Shown here in pieces: positions 9,489-17,889 of a DNA stretch of 64,000 nt (positions are counted from its first letter, which is position 1; each line of letters starts with the position of its first letter). The position numbers and the translations under genes were made by a program. Below the pieces are notes generated by a model. That model was not told the origin of the DNA. It saw only the letters and a program-made list of their open reading frames with translations, and made no database searches. Origin of the DNA: Kitasatospora sp. MAP12-44 (GTDB lineage Bacteria; Actinomycetota; Actinomycetes; Streptomycetales; Streptomycetaceae); the NCBI RefSeq assembly GCF_029892095.1, contig NZ_JARZAE010000004.1, forward strand, positions 2,418,001 through 2,482,000, given 5' to 3'.

Positions 9489-10856
9489 TCACGCCATGGT
9501 GTCGAGGATCTCGCGGACCATCTCCATCGTGGTGCCCGGGTGCAGGAAGGCGAAGCGGGCGACCGTCTCGCCGTCCCAGCCGGTCGGCGTGACGAAGCCG
9601 ATCTGGTCGGCCAGCAGCTGCTGCGACCAGGCGTAGTAGTCCTGGTCGGTCCAGCCGGTGCGGCGGAAGCAGACGGCGGAGAGCTGCGGGTCGTGCAGCA
9701 GCTCCAGGTGCTCGGTCTCGCGCACCAGCTGGGCGGTCTCCCGGGCCAGCGTCAGGCCGGCCTCGATGGCGTCGGTGTAGGCCTGGGTGCCGTGCACCGC
9801 CAGCGAGAACCAGAGCGGCAGGCCGCGGGCCCGGCGGGTGAGGTGGTAGGCGTAGTCGGTGGGGTTCCACTCGTCGCCCTCGTGGTGCAGGACGTCCAGG
9901 TAGGAGGCGTCCTGGGTGTGCACGGCCTTGGCCAGCTGCGGCTCGCGGTAGATCAGCGCGGCGCAGTCGAAGGGGGCGAAGAGCCACTTGTGCGGGTCGA
10001 CGACGAAGGAGTCGGCGTACTCGATGCCGTTGTAGCGCTCGCGCACCGACGGGGCGAAGAGGCCGGCGCCGCCGTACGCGCCGTCGACGTGGAACCAGAG
10101 GCCGCGCTCGCGGGTGACCTCGGAGAGGCCCGCCAGATCGTCGATGATGCCCTCGTTGGTGGTGCCGGCCGTGCCGACCACCGCGATCACGGTCTCGGGG
10201 TGCGGGTCGGCGGCCAGTGCGGCGCGCAGCGCCTCGCCGGTGAAGCGGCGGTCCACGGTGGGGACCTTGAATGCCTCGACACCGATGATGTTGAAGGTGT
10301 TCTTGACCGAGGAGTGCACCTGGTCGGCGACCGCGATCCGCAGCCGGGCCTCCGGGCCGACGCCGAGCTTGCGGCGCGCCACATCACGGGCGACCACCAG
10401 CGCGGACAGGTTGCCCGCCGAGCCGCCGGAGACGAAGGTGCCGCCGGCCGAGGCGGGCAGGCCGGCCCGGTCGGCTATCAGGCGCAGCACCTGGTTCTCG
10501 GCGGCGATCGCGCCGGCCGCCTCCAGCCAGGAGATGCCCTGCAGCGAGGCGCAGGAGACCACCATGTCGAAGAGCAGCGCGGCCTTGGTCGGGGCGCACG
10601 GGATGAAGGACAGGTAGCGCGGGCTGTCGGCGGAGATCACCGCGCGGGAGAGCTCGTGGTCGTAGAGCTTGAGGACGTCGGCCGGCGCGTTGCCGTGCTC
10701 ATTGAGCAGGCCGGCCAGGTGGCTGCGCAGCTGCTCGCCGTCGCCGGGGTGGTCGAGCGGCACCGGGTCGTACTGCAGGCGATCGCGCATGTAGCCGAAA
10801 ACCAGGTCGACCAACTCATTGTCGGGCTGGTGCATACGGTGCGGTGCTGCGGACAC
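9489..10856 (-). CDS. PLP-dependent group II amino acid decarboxylase
   Basis: This 455-residue protein has fold type I group II decarboxylase motifs: FVSGGSAGNLSALVVARD (cofactor phosphate site), LWFHVDGAYGG (the Asp that binds the pyridine nitrogen) and SFVVDPHKWLFAPFDC (PLP lysine). Group II enzymes decarboxylate glutamate, aspartate, aromatic amino acids or diaminobutyrate. I cannot assign the substrate. The Lrp/AsnC gene just upstream on the same strand, 155 bases away, suggests amino acid-responsive control. Confidence 0.85.
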   Translation of the reverse strand: MSAAPHRMHQPDNELVDLVFGYMRDRLQYDPVPLDHPGDGEQLRSHLAGLLNEHGNAPADVLKLYDHELSRAVISADSPRYLSFIPCAPTKAALLFDMVVSCASLQGISWLEAAGAIAAENQVLRLIADRAGLPASAGGTFVSGGSAGNLSALVVARDVARRKLGVGPEARLRIAVADQVHSSVKNTFNIIGVEAFKVPTVDRRFTGEALRAALAADPHPETVIAVVGTAGTTNEGIIDDLAGLSEVTRERGLWFHVDGAYGGAGLFAPSVRERYNGIEYADSFVVDPHKWLFAPFDCAALIYREPQLAKAVHTQDASYLDVLHHEGDEWNPTDYAYHLTRRARGLPLWFSLAVHGTQAYTDAIEAGLTLARETAQLVRETEHLELLHDPQLSAVCFRRTGWTDQDYYAWSQQLLADQIGFVTPTGWDGETVARFAFLHPGTTMEMVREILDTMA

Positions 10857-11011
10857 GATCCGGGCCTTTCGCCGAGCTGGGGACTGTTGATCAGCCTAGG
10901 CAGCGGGGGCGCGCGGCCGCGCGTCGGAATGCGCCGGTTCCAGCAGCTTTCGAGCGTGTTCGACAGGTTCGGCGCAGGAATGCTGCGTGGCCCGCGCGAG
11001 GGGCCCGCCGA

Positions 11012-11476
11012 TCAGCCGATCAGCTGCGAGAGCACCACGGAACTGCGGCTGCGCTGCACCCCGGGCTCCTTGCGGATCCGCTCGATGACCGCCTCCAGGT
11101 GCCGGGTGTCGGCGGCCCGCAGGTGGACCAGCGCGTCCGGATCGCCGGTCACCGTCCAGGCCGCGACCACCTCGGGGAACTGCCGCAGGCTCGCCAGGAT
11201 CTCCTCGGGGGCGGTGCGCTCGCGGCAGTAGACCTCGACGAAGGCCTCGGTCTGCCAGCCCAGCATCGCCGGGTCGAGCACGACGGTGAAGCCGCGCACC
11301 ACGCCGCGTGCCCGCAGCCTGTCGATCCGGCGGCGGACGGCGGTGGCGGAGAGGTTGCTGAGTACGCCGATCTCGGCGTACGAGGCACGCCCGTCCCTGG
11401 CCAGGTGGGCCAGCAGCAGGCGGTCGGTCTCGTCCAGGGAGACACCGGCCGGCTCGGCGGTTCGGCTGGTACTCAT
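11012..11476 (-). CDS. Lrp/AsnC-family transcriptional regulator
   Basis: This 154-residue protein opens with a winged HTH: LDETDRLLLAHLARDGRASY followed by IGVLSNLSATAVRRRIDRL. A RAM effector domain of about 75 residues follows, including VVAAWTVTGDPDALVHLRA. Lrp/AsnC proteins bind amino acids and assemble as octamers on promoters. It sits upstream of, and on the same strand as, the decarboxylase, which is its most likely target. A longer antisense frame over the same DNA is a composition artefact. Confidence 0.9.
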   Translation of the reverse strand: MSTSRTAEPAGVSLDETDRLLLAHLARDGRASYAEIGVLSNLSATAVRRRIDRLRARGVVRGFTVVLDPAMLGWQTEAFVEVYCRERTAPEEILASLRQFPEVVAAWTVTGDPDALVHLRAADTRHLEAVIERIRKEPGVQRSRSSVVLSQLIG

Positions 11477-11543
11477 CGGTGCGGGGTCTCCACGGGGTCG
11501 GGCGCGGGGTGGGGATACGCCCCATTCTGACGAACTTCGCTCG

Positions 11544-12470
11544 TCAGTCCACCATCAGCACGATCTTGCCCCTGGTCCGGCCCTCGGCGCTGAGCGCCTG
11601 GGCCGAGGCGGCCTGGGCCAGTGGGAAGGTGGAGGCGACGGCGACGGTCAGTTTGCCCGCCTCCACCAGCTCGCCCAGGGCGGTGAGGTCGGCGGCGTCC
11701 GGGCGGACGAAGTGGTAGTGCCCGCCGACCGCCAGCACCTCGTGGTTGGCGACCGAGGCGATCCGCGCGGGGTCCGCGACCAGGCCGAGCGAGACCTCCA
11801 CCGCCTCGCCGCCGATCAGGTCCAGGGCTGCATCCACGCCCTGCGGCGCCAGCGCCCGGACCCGCTCGGCCAGCCCGGCGCCGTACGCCACCGGCTCGGC
11901 GCCCAGGCCCCGCAGGTAGGCGTGGTTGCGCTCGCTGGCGGTGCCGATCACCCGGGCGCCGAGCGCCAGCGCGATCTGCACCGCGAAGCCGCCGACGCCG
12001 CCGGCCGCGGCGTGCACCAGGACCGTCTCGCCGGCCCGCACCCGCAGCACCTTGACCAGGCCCTGGTAGGCGGTCAGCCCGGCCAGCGGCAGCCCGCCGG
12101 CCTGCGCCCAGTCGAGCGACGGGGGCTTGCGGGCCAGCGTGCGCACCGGGGCGGAGACCAGCTCGGCGTACGTGCCATGCTGGACGGCGTCCTTGCGGAC
12201 GTAGCCGACCACCTCGTCGCCGGGCCGGAACTCGGTGACGGCCGGGCCGACCCGCTCCACCACGCCGGCCAGGTCCCAGCCCATCACCAGCGGGAAGTAC
12301 GCGTCGATGGCCGCGTCGAGATAGCCCTCGCGGATCTTCCAGTCGACCGGGTTGACCCCGGCAGCCCGTACCCGCACCAGCACCGAGTCGGGGCCGACCT
12401 TGGGGTCGGGCAGCTCGATGTACTCGACGACCTCGGGGCCGCCGTACTGCCTGATCGCGATTGCCTTCAT
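11544..12470 (-). CDS. NADPH:quinone oxidoreductase-like zinc-free MDR enzyme
   Basis: The ATG at 12470 begins MKAIAIRQYGGPEVVEYIEL, giving 308 residues. The GroES-like N-terminal half has GVNPVDWKIREG. The Rossmann half has VHAAAGGVGGFAVQIALALG (nucleotide-binding AxxGVG). There are no zinc-ligand cysteines, which places it in the quinone oxidoreductase branch of the MDR superfamily. The C-terminus GRTRGKIVLMVD is typical. It is divergent from nadA. Confidence 0.9.
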   Translation of the reverse strand: MKAIAIRQYGGPEVVEYIELPDPKVGPDSVLVRVRAAGVNPVDWKIREGYLDAAIDAYFPLVMGWDLAGVVERVGPAVTEFRPGDEVVGYVRKDAVQHGTYAELVSAPVRTLARKPPSLDWAQAGGLPLAGLTAYQGLVKVLRVRAGETVLVHAAAGGVGGFAVQIALALGARVIGTASERNHAYLRGLGAEPVAYGAGLAERVRALAPQGVDAALDLIGGEAVEVSLGLVADPARIASVANHEVLAVGGHYHFVRPDAADLTALGELVEAGKLTVAVASTFPLAQAASAQALSAEGRTRGKIVLMVD

Positions 12471-12561
12471 GGTCCCAGCGAACACGAGCAGTCCACCGAC
12501 GTCCTGTCGAGCGGATTGCGTCACATCGACACGATGGCCATCGTCAGGGTGACGCGAACGG

Positions 12562-12576
12562 GTTATCATAGATAAC
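12562..12576. promoter_or_regulatory. Palindromic candidate operator in the nadA promoter
   Basis: GTTATC-ATA-GATAAC is a perfect inverted repeat, strikingly AT-rich for this genome, 55 bases before the nadA GTG and 91 bases before the divergent oxidoreductase ATG. Its position suits a repressor site, or an operator over a -10 region. I cannot name the regulator; an NAD-pathway repressor of the NrtR type is one possibility but is not established by the sequence. Confidence 0.5.
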
Positions 12577-12630
12577 GTCAGATAGACGAGAAGGCTGGGA
12601 ACCTCCGGCCGCACAGGAGGGCACCCGCCC

Positions 12631-13824
12631 GTGACCACCACTGTTGACACCCAGCCCGTCGCCGGGTTCGCCGAGCCGAGCCAGACGCCGCTGGCGCTGC
12701 TGCTGCTCGGTCGCCAGGCCGACCCGACCAGCGAGCGCGGCGTCGAGTGCCCCGGCGACCTGCCGCCCGCCTCCGACCCGGACCTGGTGGAGCGCGCCCG
12801 CGCCGCCAAGGCCGCGCTCGGAGACCGCGTCTTCATCCTGGGGCACCACTACCAGCGCGACGAGGTCATCGAGTTCGCCGACGTCACCGGCGACTCGTTC
12901 AAGCTGGCGCGCGACGCGGCGGCCCGTCCGGAGGCCGAGTTCATCGTCTTCTGCGGCGTGCACTTCATGGCCGAGTCCGCCGACATCCTGACCGGCGACA
13001 CCCAGCGGGTCATCCTGCCCGACCTGGCAGCCGGCTGCTCGATGGCCGACATGGCCACCGCCGAGCAGGTCGCCGAGTGCTGGGACGTGCTGGCCGAGGC
13101 CGGCATAGCCGACGCCACCGTGCCGGTCGCGTACATGAACTCCTCCGCCGACATCAAGGCCTTCACCGGCAAGCACGGCGGCACCATCTGCACCTCCTCC
13201 AACGCCAAGCGCGCGCTGGAGTGGGCGTACGAGCAGGGCTCGAAGGTGCTGTTCCTGCCGGACCAGCACCTGGGGCGCAACACGGCGGTGCGCGACCTGG
13301 GCTTCTCGCTGGACGACTGCGTGCTCTACAACCCGCACAAGCCGAACGGCGGCCTGACCGTCGAGGAGCTGCGCAACGCCAAGATGATCCTGTGGCGCGG
13401 GCACTGCTCGGTGCACGGCCGCTTCACGCTGGACTCGGTCAACGAGGTCCGCGAGCGGATCCCGGGCGTCAATGTGCTGGTGCACCCGGAGTGCCGCCAC
13501 GAGGTGGTCGCGGCCGCCGACCAGGTGGGCTCGACCGAGTACATCATCAAGGCGCTGGACGCCGCCGAGCCCGGCTCCAAGTGGGCCGTCGGCACCGAGC
13601 TGAACCTGGTGCGCCGGGTGGCCAAGGCCCACCCGGACAAGGAGATCGTCTTCCTCGACAAGGCGGTCTGCTTCTGCTCGACGATGAACCGGATCGACCT
13701 GCCGCACCTGGTCTGGGCACTGGAGTCGCTGGTCGCCGGCCGGGTCCCGAACGTCATCACGGTCGACCCGGAGACCGAGAAGTACGCCAAGGCCGCGCTG
13801 GACCGGATGCTCGCCCTGCCGTAG
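12631..13824 (+). CDS. nadA: Quinolinate synthase
   Basis: This 397-residue protein condenses iminoaspartate with dihydroxyacetone phosphate to give quinolinate in de novo NAD synthesis, using an oxygen-sensitive [4Fe-4S] cluster. Typical segments are ILGHHYQRDEVIEFAD, the Cys-containing ILPDLAAGCSMADMA, LVHPECRHEVVAAAD and DKAVCFCSTMNRIDLPHL. The long form with an N-terminal extension is usual in actinomycetes. The GTG at 12631 follows CAGGAGG about ten bases upstream. nadB and nadC are not adjacent. Confidence 0.97.
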   Translation: MTTTVDTQPVAGFAEPSQTPLALLLLGRQADPTSERGVECPGDLPPASDPDLVERARAAKAALGDRVFILGHHYQRDEVIEFADVTGDSFKLARDAAARPEAEFIVFCGVHFMAESADILTGDTQRVILPDLAAGCSMADMATAEQVAECWDVLAEAGIADATVPVAYMNSSADIKAFTGKHGGTICTSSNAKRALEWAYEQGSKVLFLPDQHLGRNTAVRDLGFSLDDCVLYNPHKPNGGLTVEELRNAKMILWRGHCSVHGRFTLDSVNEVRERIPGVNVLVHPECRHEVVAAADQVGSTEYIIKALDAAEPGSKWAVGTELNLVRRVAKAHPDKEIVFLDKAVCFCSTMNRIDLPHLVWALESLVAGRVPNVITVDPETEKYAKAALDRMLALP

Positions 13825-13837
13825 CGGCGGGCCGGCG

Positions 13838-13890
13838 CACACGTGAGAGGGGCGGTACCCACCTGGTGGGTACCGCCCCTCTCACGTGTG
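13838..13890. terminator. Very strong bidirectional terminator nadA / pspAA
   Basis: A 26-bp arm (13838-13863) has an exact reverse complement in 13865-13890, with only T13864 between, so the loop must open a few pairs. It sits between convergent genes, 14 bases past the nadA stop. Confidence 0.92.
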
Positions 13891-13901
13891 TGACCGGGTG
13901 G

Positions 13902-14195
13902 TTACTCCGGGATGCCGGGGATGAGCCCGTCCCCCTCGGTGCGCAGCAGCTCGCGGACCTGGTCGATAGTGGCGTCCGTGTCCGGCAGGATCAGCTCGGA
14001 CGGCTCCAGGGAGTCGACCGGCAGCGGAGCGCCGACCTCGCGGACCGCGCCGAGCAGACTGCCCAGAGCGGCCCGGAAAGTGGCCTCGTCTCCTGATTCC
14101 AGGGCGATGAGCAGCTCGTCGTCGAGCTGGTTGAGCCGGTTCAGGTGCTCGTCGGCAACCTTGAACTGACCCTCACCCATGATCCTCATGATCAT
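13902..14195 (-). CDS. pspAA: PspA-associated protein PspAA
   Basis: This 97-residue acidic protein starts MIMRIMGEGQFKVADEHLNRLNQLDD. The conserved opening and its place directly downstream of pspA match the PspAA family of actinobacteria, a small partner in the PspA membrane-stress module with no known enzymatic activity. The gap to pspA is 32 bases, so the two are surely cotranscribed. Confidence 0.88.
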   Translation of the reverse strand: MIMRIMGEGQFKVADEHLNRLNQLDDELLIALESGDEATFRAALGSLLGAVREVGAPLPVDSLEPSELILPDTDATIDQVRELLRTEGDGLIPGIPE

Positions 14196-14227
14196 GCTGG
14201 TGTCTCTCCCTGCTGTCGACGGGCCGC

Positions 14228-15046
14228 TTACTTGTGGTAGTTGATGGTCGGCGGGGTGTCCTGCGTACCGCCCTGCTGACCACCCTGCTGGGCTGCGCCA
14301 CCGTTGCCCTGCTCGATGGCGGCCGGGCCGGTGGACCCGCCGCCGAGCTCGGCCTTCATCCGGGCGAGCTCAAGCTCGACGTCGGAGCCGCCGGCCACTC
14401 GCTCCAGCTCGGCCTCGATGTCGTCCTTGCGGCCGAGACCGCTGGCGTCGTCGAGCGCGCCCGAGGCGAGCAGCTCGTCGATCGCGCCGGCCCGGGCCTG
14501 CATCTGGGCCGTCTTGTCCTCGGCCCGCTGAATGGCCAGGCCGACGTCGCCCATCTCCTCCGAGATCCCGGAGAAGGACTCCGCGATCCTGGTCTGCGCC
14601 TGGGCGGCGGTGTAGGTGGCCTTGATGGTCTCCTTCTTGGTGCGGAAGGCGTCCACCTTGGCCTGCAGCCGCTGGGAGGCGAGCGTGAGCTTCTCCTCCT
14701 CGGCCTGGAGCTGCTGGTACTGCGTCTCCAGGTCGGTGATCTGCGACTGCATCGCCGACTTGCGGGTCAGTGCCTCGCGCGCGAGGTCCTCGCGGCCCAG
14801 CGACAGTGCCTTGCGGCCCTGGTCCTCGTACTTGGCGGACTGCTGCTGCAGCTGCGTCAGCTGAAGCTCCAGGCGCTTGCGCGAGGTGGCCACGTCGGCC
14901 ACGCCCCTGCGCACCTTCTGCAGCAGCTCGAGCTGCTTCTGGTACGAGTAGTCGAGCGTCTCTCGGGGATCTTCTGCACGGTCCAAAGCCTTGTTGGCCT
15001 TGGACTTGAAGATCAGCCCCATACGCTTCATGATTCCGTCGCTCAT
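14228..15046 (-). CDS. pspA: PspA/IM30 (Vipp1) family membrane-stress protein
   Basis: This 272-residue protein is almost entirely coiled coil (about residues 30-215), starting MSDGIMKRMGLIFKSKANKA; a Gly/Gln-rich tail follows. Segments such as ARRALTRKSAMQSQITDLETQ-like heptads and FRTKKETIKATYTAAQAQ are typical of PspA/IM30. These proteins polymerise on damaged inner membrane (ESCRT-III-like fold) and help preserve the proton motive force. It forms an operon with pspAA. The 288-base divergent region to the DUF3043 gene carries the promoters. Confidence 0.95.
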   Translation of the reverse strand: MSDGIMKRMGLIFKSKANKALDRAEDPRETLDYSYQKQLELLQKVRRGVADVATSRKRLELQLTQLQQQSAKYEDQGRKALSLGREDLAREALTRKSAMQSQITDLETQYQQLQAEEEKLTLASQRLQAKVDAFRTKKETIKATYTAAQAQTRIAESFSGISEEMGDVGLAIQRAEDKTAQMQARAGAIDELLASGALDDASGLGRKDDIEAELERVAGGSDVELELARMKAELGGGSTGPAAIEQGNGGAAQQGGQQGGTQDTPPTINYHK

Positions 15047-15334
15047 GGGCCTCGGGTGCCCCCTTCTCCGGCCAGCGGTTTCTATCTCGTACCAAATCTA
15101 GTGCGAGTGTAGTTGCAGCGTGCCATCCACCGCAGTACACCGGCCTGCCACAAGACTGCTACGGATATCCGGCCGCCACCTCATCCCCTGGGTGGATTCC
15201 TCACCAGTTCCCTGATCAGGGTCGCCCCGGAGACATCGCCGGAGACCTCGACGGAGACCTCAACCGGTGGATCGATACGGGTTTGGTTCCTTGAGCACCC
15301 CGGAGACACCCTGGCCAGCACGTAGGCTTGTCGT

Positions 15335-15934
15335 GTGTTCCGACGCCGTTCAGATGATGCCCCCTCCTCCGCCACCGCGCTGGCCGAGCAGGATGACGCG
15401 ACCCAGGCCCGCGATCCGCAGGCCAAGAAGGGCCGCCCGACGCCCAAGCGCAGCGAGGCCGAGGCCCACCGCCGCACCCGGGTGACGGTACCCAAGGACC
15501 GCAAGGAGGCTGCCAAGCAGTCCCGCGAGCGGATGCGGACCGAGCGCGAGAAGCAGCGCGTCGCGCTGATCAACGGCGACGAGCGTGCGCTGCCACCCCG
15601 TGACAAGGGCCCGGTGCGCAAGTTCGCCCGCGACTACGTGGACTCCCGCTGGTCGCTGGCCGAGTTCTTCCTGCCGTTCGCCGTGGTGATCCTGATCCTC
15701 AGCATCGTCAAGGTGCCGCTGCTGCAGCAGCTGTCCCTGGTGCTCTTCGTGCTCTTCTTCGTGCTGGTGGCGCTCGACTTCCTGCGCCTGGGCTTCGGCC
15801 TGCGCAAGGAGTTCGCGGCGCGCTTCGCGGGCGAGAACACCCGTGGGGCGATCGGCTACGGCCTGATGCGGATCCTGCAGATGCGCCGGCTGCGGCTGCC
15901 CAAGCCGCGCGTGAAGCGGGGCGAGCACCCCTGA
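15335..15934 (+). CDS. DUF3043 membrane protein
   Basis: This 199-residue protein has a long, very basic N-terminal half (KKGRPTPKRSEAEAHRRTRV, then REKQRVALINGDERALPPRD). Two hydrophobic helices follow, at about residues 107-128 and 131-150, and then a basic tail. This is the DUF3043 architecture found across actinobacteria next to pspA; function unknown. The GTG start lies seven bases after a TAGGCT box, so the transcript may be leaderless. Confidence 0.88.
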   Translation: MFRRRSDDAPSSATALAEQDDATQARDPQAKKGRPTPKRSEAEAHRRTRVTVPKDRKEAAKQSRERMRTEREKQRVALINGDERALPPRDKGPVRKFARDYVDSRWSLAEFFLPFAVVILILSIVKVPLLQQLSLVLFVLFFVLVALDFLRLGFGLRKEFAARFAGENTRGAIGYGLMRILQMRRLRLPKPRVKRGEHP

Positions 15935-16083
15935 CCGCCGAGCCGCTGCCGTACGGCTGGTCCCCCGCCTCGCAGGGGCCCGGCCTGTACGCGCTGCCCG
16001 GCCAGGCGGCGGGCGGGCACGACCGTACGGGGTACGAGCGTGCCGACTACGACCGGCCCGGCGACGAGCGCGCCGGGTACGAC

Positions 16084-16923
16084 GTGGCGACGTACGACCG
16101 CACCGGCTACGGCCGGGTGCCGGCCCGCAGCGGCTCGTTCGCGGGCGGCGCCGGTGCCTGGCTGGACCGGCAGGGCGGCCTGCGCAACCTGGTCCGCCAG
16201 GAGATGGTGGCCAGGCAGCTGGCCGAGCGGATCACCACGCACTTCGGCGAGCGGGCCACCGCGGCCCCGCTGCGGGTGCTGGACGTCGGCTGCGGCCAGG
16301 GCACCCAGGCGCTGCGCCTCGCCCGGGCCGGCCACTACGTCACCGGCCTGGACTCCGACCCGGTCACGCTCGGCGCGGCCCAGGCCCAGCTGGCCGCCGA
16401 GCCGCCCGAGGTGCGTGAGCGGGTCCGGCTGCTGAGCGGCGACGGGCACCAGTGCGGCCGCTGGTTCGGCCCCGGCAGCTTCGACCTGGTGCTCTGCCAC
16501 GGCGTGCTGATGTACCTGCCCGATCCGGACCCGATGATCGCCTCGCTGGCCCGGATGCTCGCCTCCGGCGGGCTGCTCTCGCTGCTGGCCCGCAACGGGG
16601 ACGCGCTGGCCATGCGGGCCGGCCTCACCGGCGACTGGCGGGCCGCGCTGCAGGCCTTCGACAACGACCACTACGCGAACCGGCTGGGCCTGACCGCCCG
16701 CGCCGACCGGCTGGCCGACCTGGCCCGTACGCTCTCCGAGGTCTCCGTGCCGCTGCGCCACTGGTACGGCGTGCGGGTCTTCACCGACGCGGCCCCCGAC
16801 CACGCCGCCCTGCCGGTGGACGGGCGCCAGCTCGCCCAGCTGCTGGAGGCCGAGGAGCGGGCCGGCCGCGAGGACCCCTACCGCCAGGTCGCCGCGCTGC
16901 TGCACCTGGTGGGCACGAAGTAG
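16084..16923 (+). CDS. SAM-dependent class I methyltransferase (start uncertain)
   Basis: The catalytic part is clear: RVLDVGCGQGTQALRLARAG is motif I for S-adenosylmethionine, followed by GLDSDPVTLGAAQAQL (motif II), FDLVLCHGVLMYLPDPDPM and a C-terminal region close to tRNA/small-molecule methyltransferases of the CmoA/UbiG type. 279 residues are given from the GTG at 16084. The same frame is open back to the DUF3043 stop (15934) without an ATG, GTG or TTG, and encodes a Tyr/Asp/Arg-rich repeat, so the true N-terminus may be longer via a non-standard start or shorter than shown. The substrate is unknown. Confidence 0.82.
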   Translation: MATYDRTGYGRVPARSGSFAGGAGAWLDRQGGLRNLVRQEMVARQLAERITTHFGERATAAPLRVLDVGCGQGTQALRLARAGHYVTGLDSDPVTLGAAQAQLAAEPPEVRERVRLLSGDGHQCGRWFGPGSFDLVLCHGVLMYLPDPDPMIASLARMLASGGLLSLLARNGDALAMRAGLTGDWRAALQAFDNDHYANRLGLTARADRLADLARTLSEVSVPLRHWYGVRVFTDAAPDHAALPVDGRQLAQLLEAEERAGREDPYRQVAALLHLVGTK

Positions 16924-16956
16924 TTCCGTGCCCACCACGCACGGGCAACGGGTGGA

Positions 16957-17157
16957 TCAGCCCTCGCGCAGGCTCATCGTGTAGATCTGCTGGCCGTCGT
17001 CGAGCAGCGCGACCCGCTCGATGCCCTCCTCGAGCAGCTGCTTCCACTCCTCGCCGACCCAGGACTCCGCGTCGCCCTGACCGGAGAACTCCTCGGACTC
17101 CTCGGCCCGAGTGACGACCGAACCGTCCGCCGCCTCGTAACGCCACGTCCACGCCAT
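16957..17157 (-). CDS. Conserved small acidic protein (66 aa)
   Basis: The ATG at 17157 follows GGGAGGAG and begins MAWTWRYEAADGSVV, giving 66 residues. It is acidic, with aromatic residues and no membrane segment, and ends QQIYTMSLREG. A longer frame upstream of the ATG lacks a ribosome site. Similar small proteins are common in Streptomyces as unnamed conserved hypotheticals. It lies convergent with the methyltransferase and divergent from cobU. Confidence 0.75.
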   Translation of the reverse strand: MAWTWRYEAADGSVVTRAEESEEFSGQGDAESWVGEEWKQLLEEGIERVALLDDGQQIYTMSLREG

Positions 17158-17272
17158 GTCCGGCTCCTCCCTGATTGCTTGAGCGCAGGGTATCCCGCTG
17201 CCCCGCACGGGTCAGGCTGCCCGCGGTGACCGGCGTCAACCGCGGCCAACCCCCTCGGGCAGGATGGTGGCC

Positions 17273-17830
17273 ATGGCACGCACCCTCATCCTCGGCGGCG
17301 CCCGGTCCGGCAAGTCCACCCGGGCCGAGCAGTTGCTGCTCGACCACACCGACGTCTGCTACGTCGCGACCAGCGGCAACCGGGACGGCGACGGCGAGTG
17401 GGCGCAGCGCGTCGCGCTGCACCGCGAGCGCCGCCCGGCGAGCTGGCGGACCGTCGAGACCTGCGCGCTGGAGCCGCTGCTGGCCGACCAGGGCGACCCC
17501 GCGCCGGTCCTGATCGACTGTCTGGCACTGTGGCTGACCGCCGTGATGGACGAGGCGGGCGCCTGGGACGACGACGCCTGGGCGGCCGGCGCCGAGCGGG
17601 CGGTGCAGCAGCGCTGCGCGGAACTGGCCGAGGCCTGGCGGTCGACGCGGCGCCAGGTCATCGCGGTGAGCAACGAGGTGGGGATGGGCGTGGTGCCCGG
17701 TACGCCCGCCGGCCGCCGCTTCCGGGACGCGCTCGGCCGGCTGAACATGGCCGTCGCGGACGCCTCGGACCGGGTGCTGCTGGTGGTGGCGGGACAGGTG
17801 CTGGTCATCAAGGGCAGCCAAGAAGCGTAA
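17273..17830 (+). CDS. cobU: Bifunctional adenosylcobinamide kinase / adenosylcobinamide-phosphate guanylyltransferase
   Basis: This 185-residue protein has a P-loop at its N-terminus (LILGGARSGKSTRAEQL) and the family signature segments VCYVATSGNRDGDGEWAQRV, with the guanylylated-His region (VALHRERRPASWRT), and VIAVSNEVGMGVVPGTPAGR. It converts adenosylcobinamide to adenosylcobinamide-GDP in the nucleotide-loop assembly of cobalamin. ATG 17273 is preferred over 17264. It is the first of three cob genes in pathway order with cobT and cobS. Confidence 0.94.
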   Translation: MARTLILGGARSGKSTRAEQLLLDHTDVCYVATSGNRDGDGEWAQRVALHRERRPASWRTVETCALEPLLADQGDPAPVLIDCLALWLTAVMDEAGAWDDDAWAAGAERAVQQRCAELAEAWRSTRRQVIAVSNEVGMGVVPGTPAGRRFRDALGRLNMAVADASDRVLLVVAGQVLVIKGSQEA

Positions 17831-17889
17831 GGGGATTGCGGGCCCCGGGCTCCGGACAGCGTGAGCGCTGGTTGGTAATGTTCCCGTCG

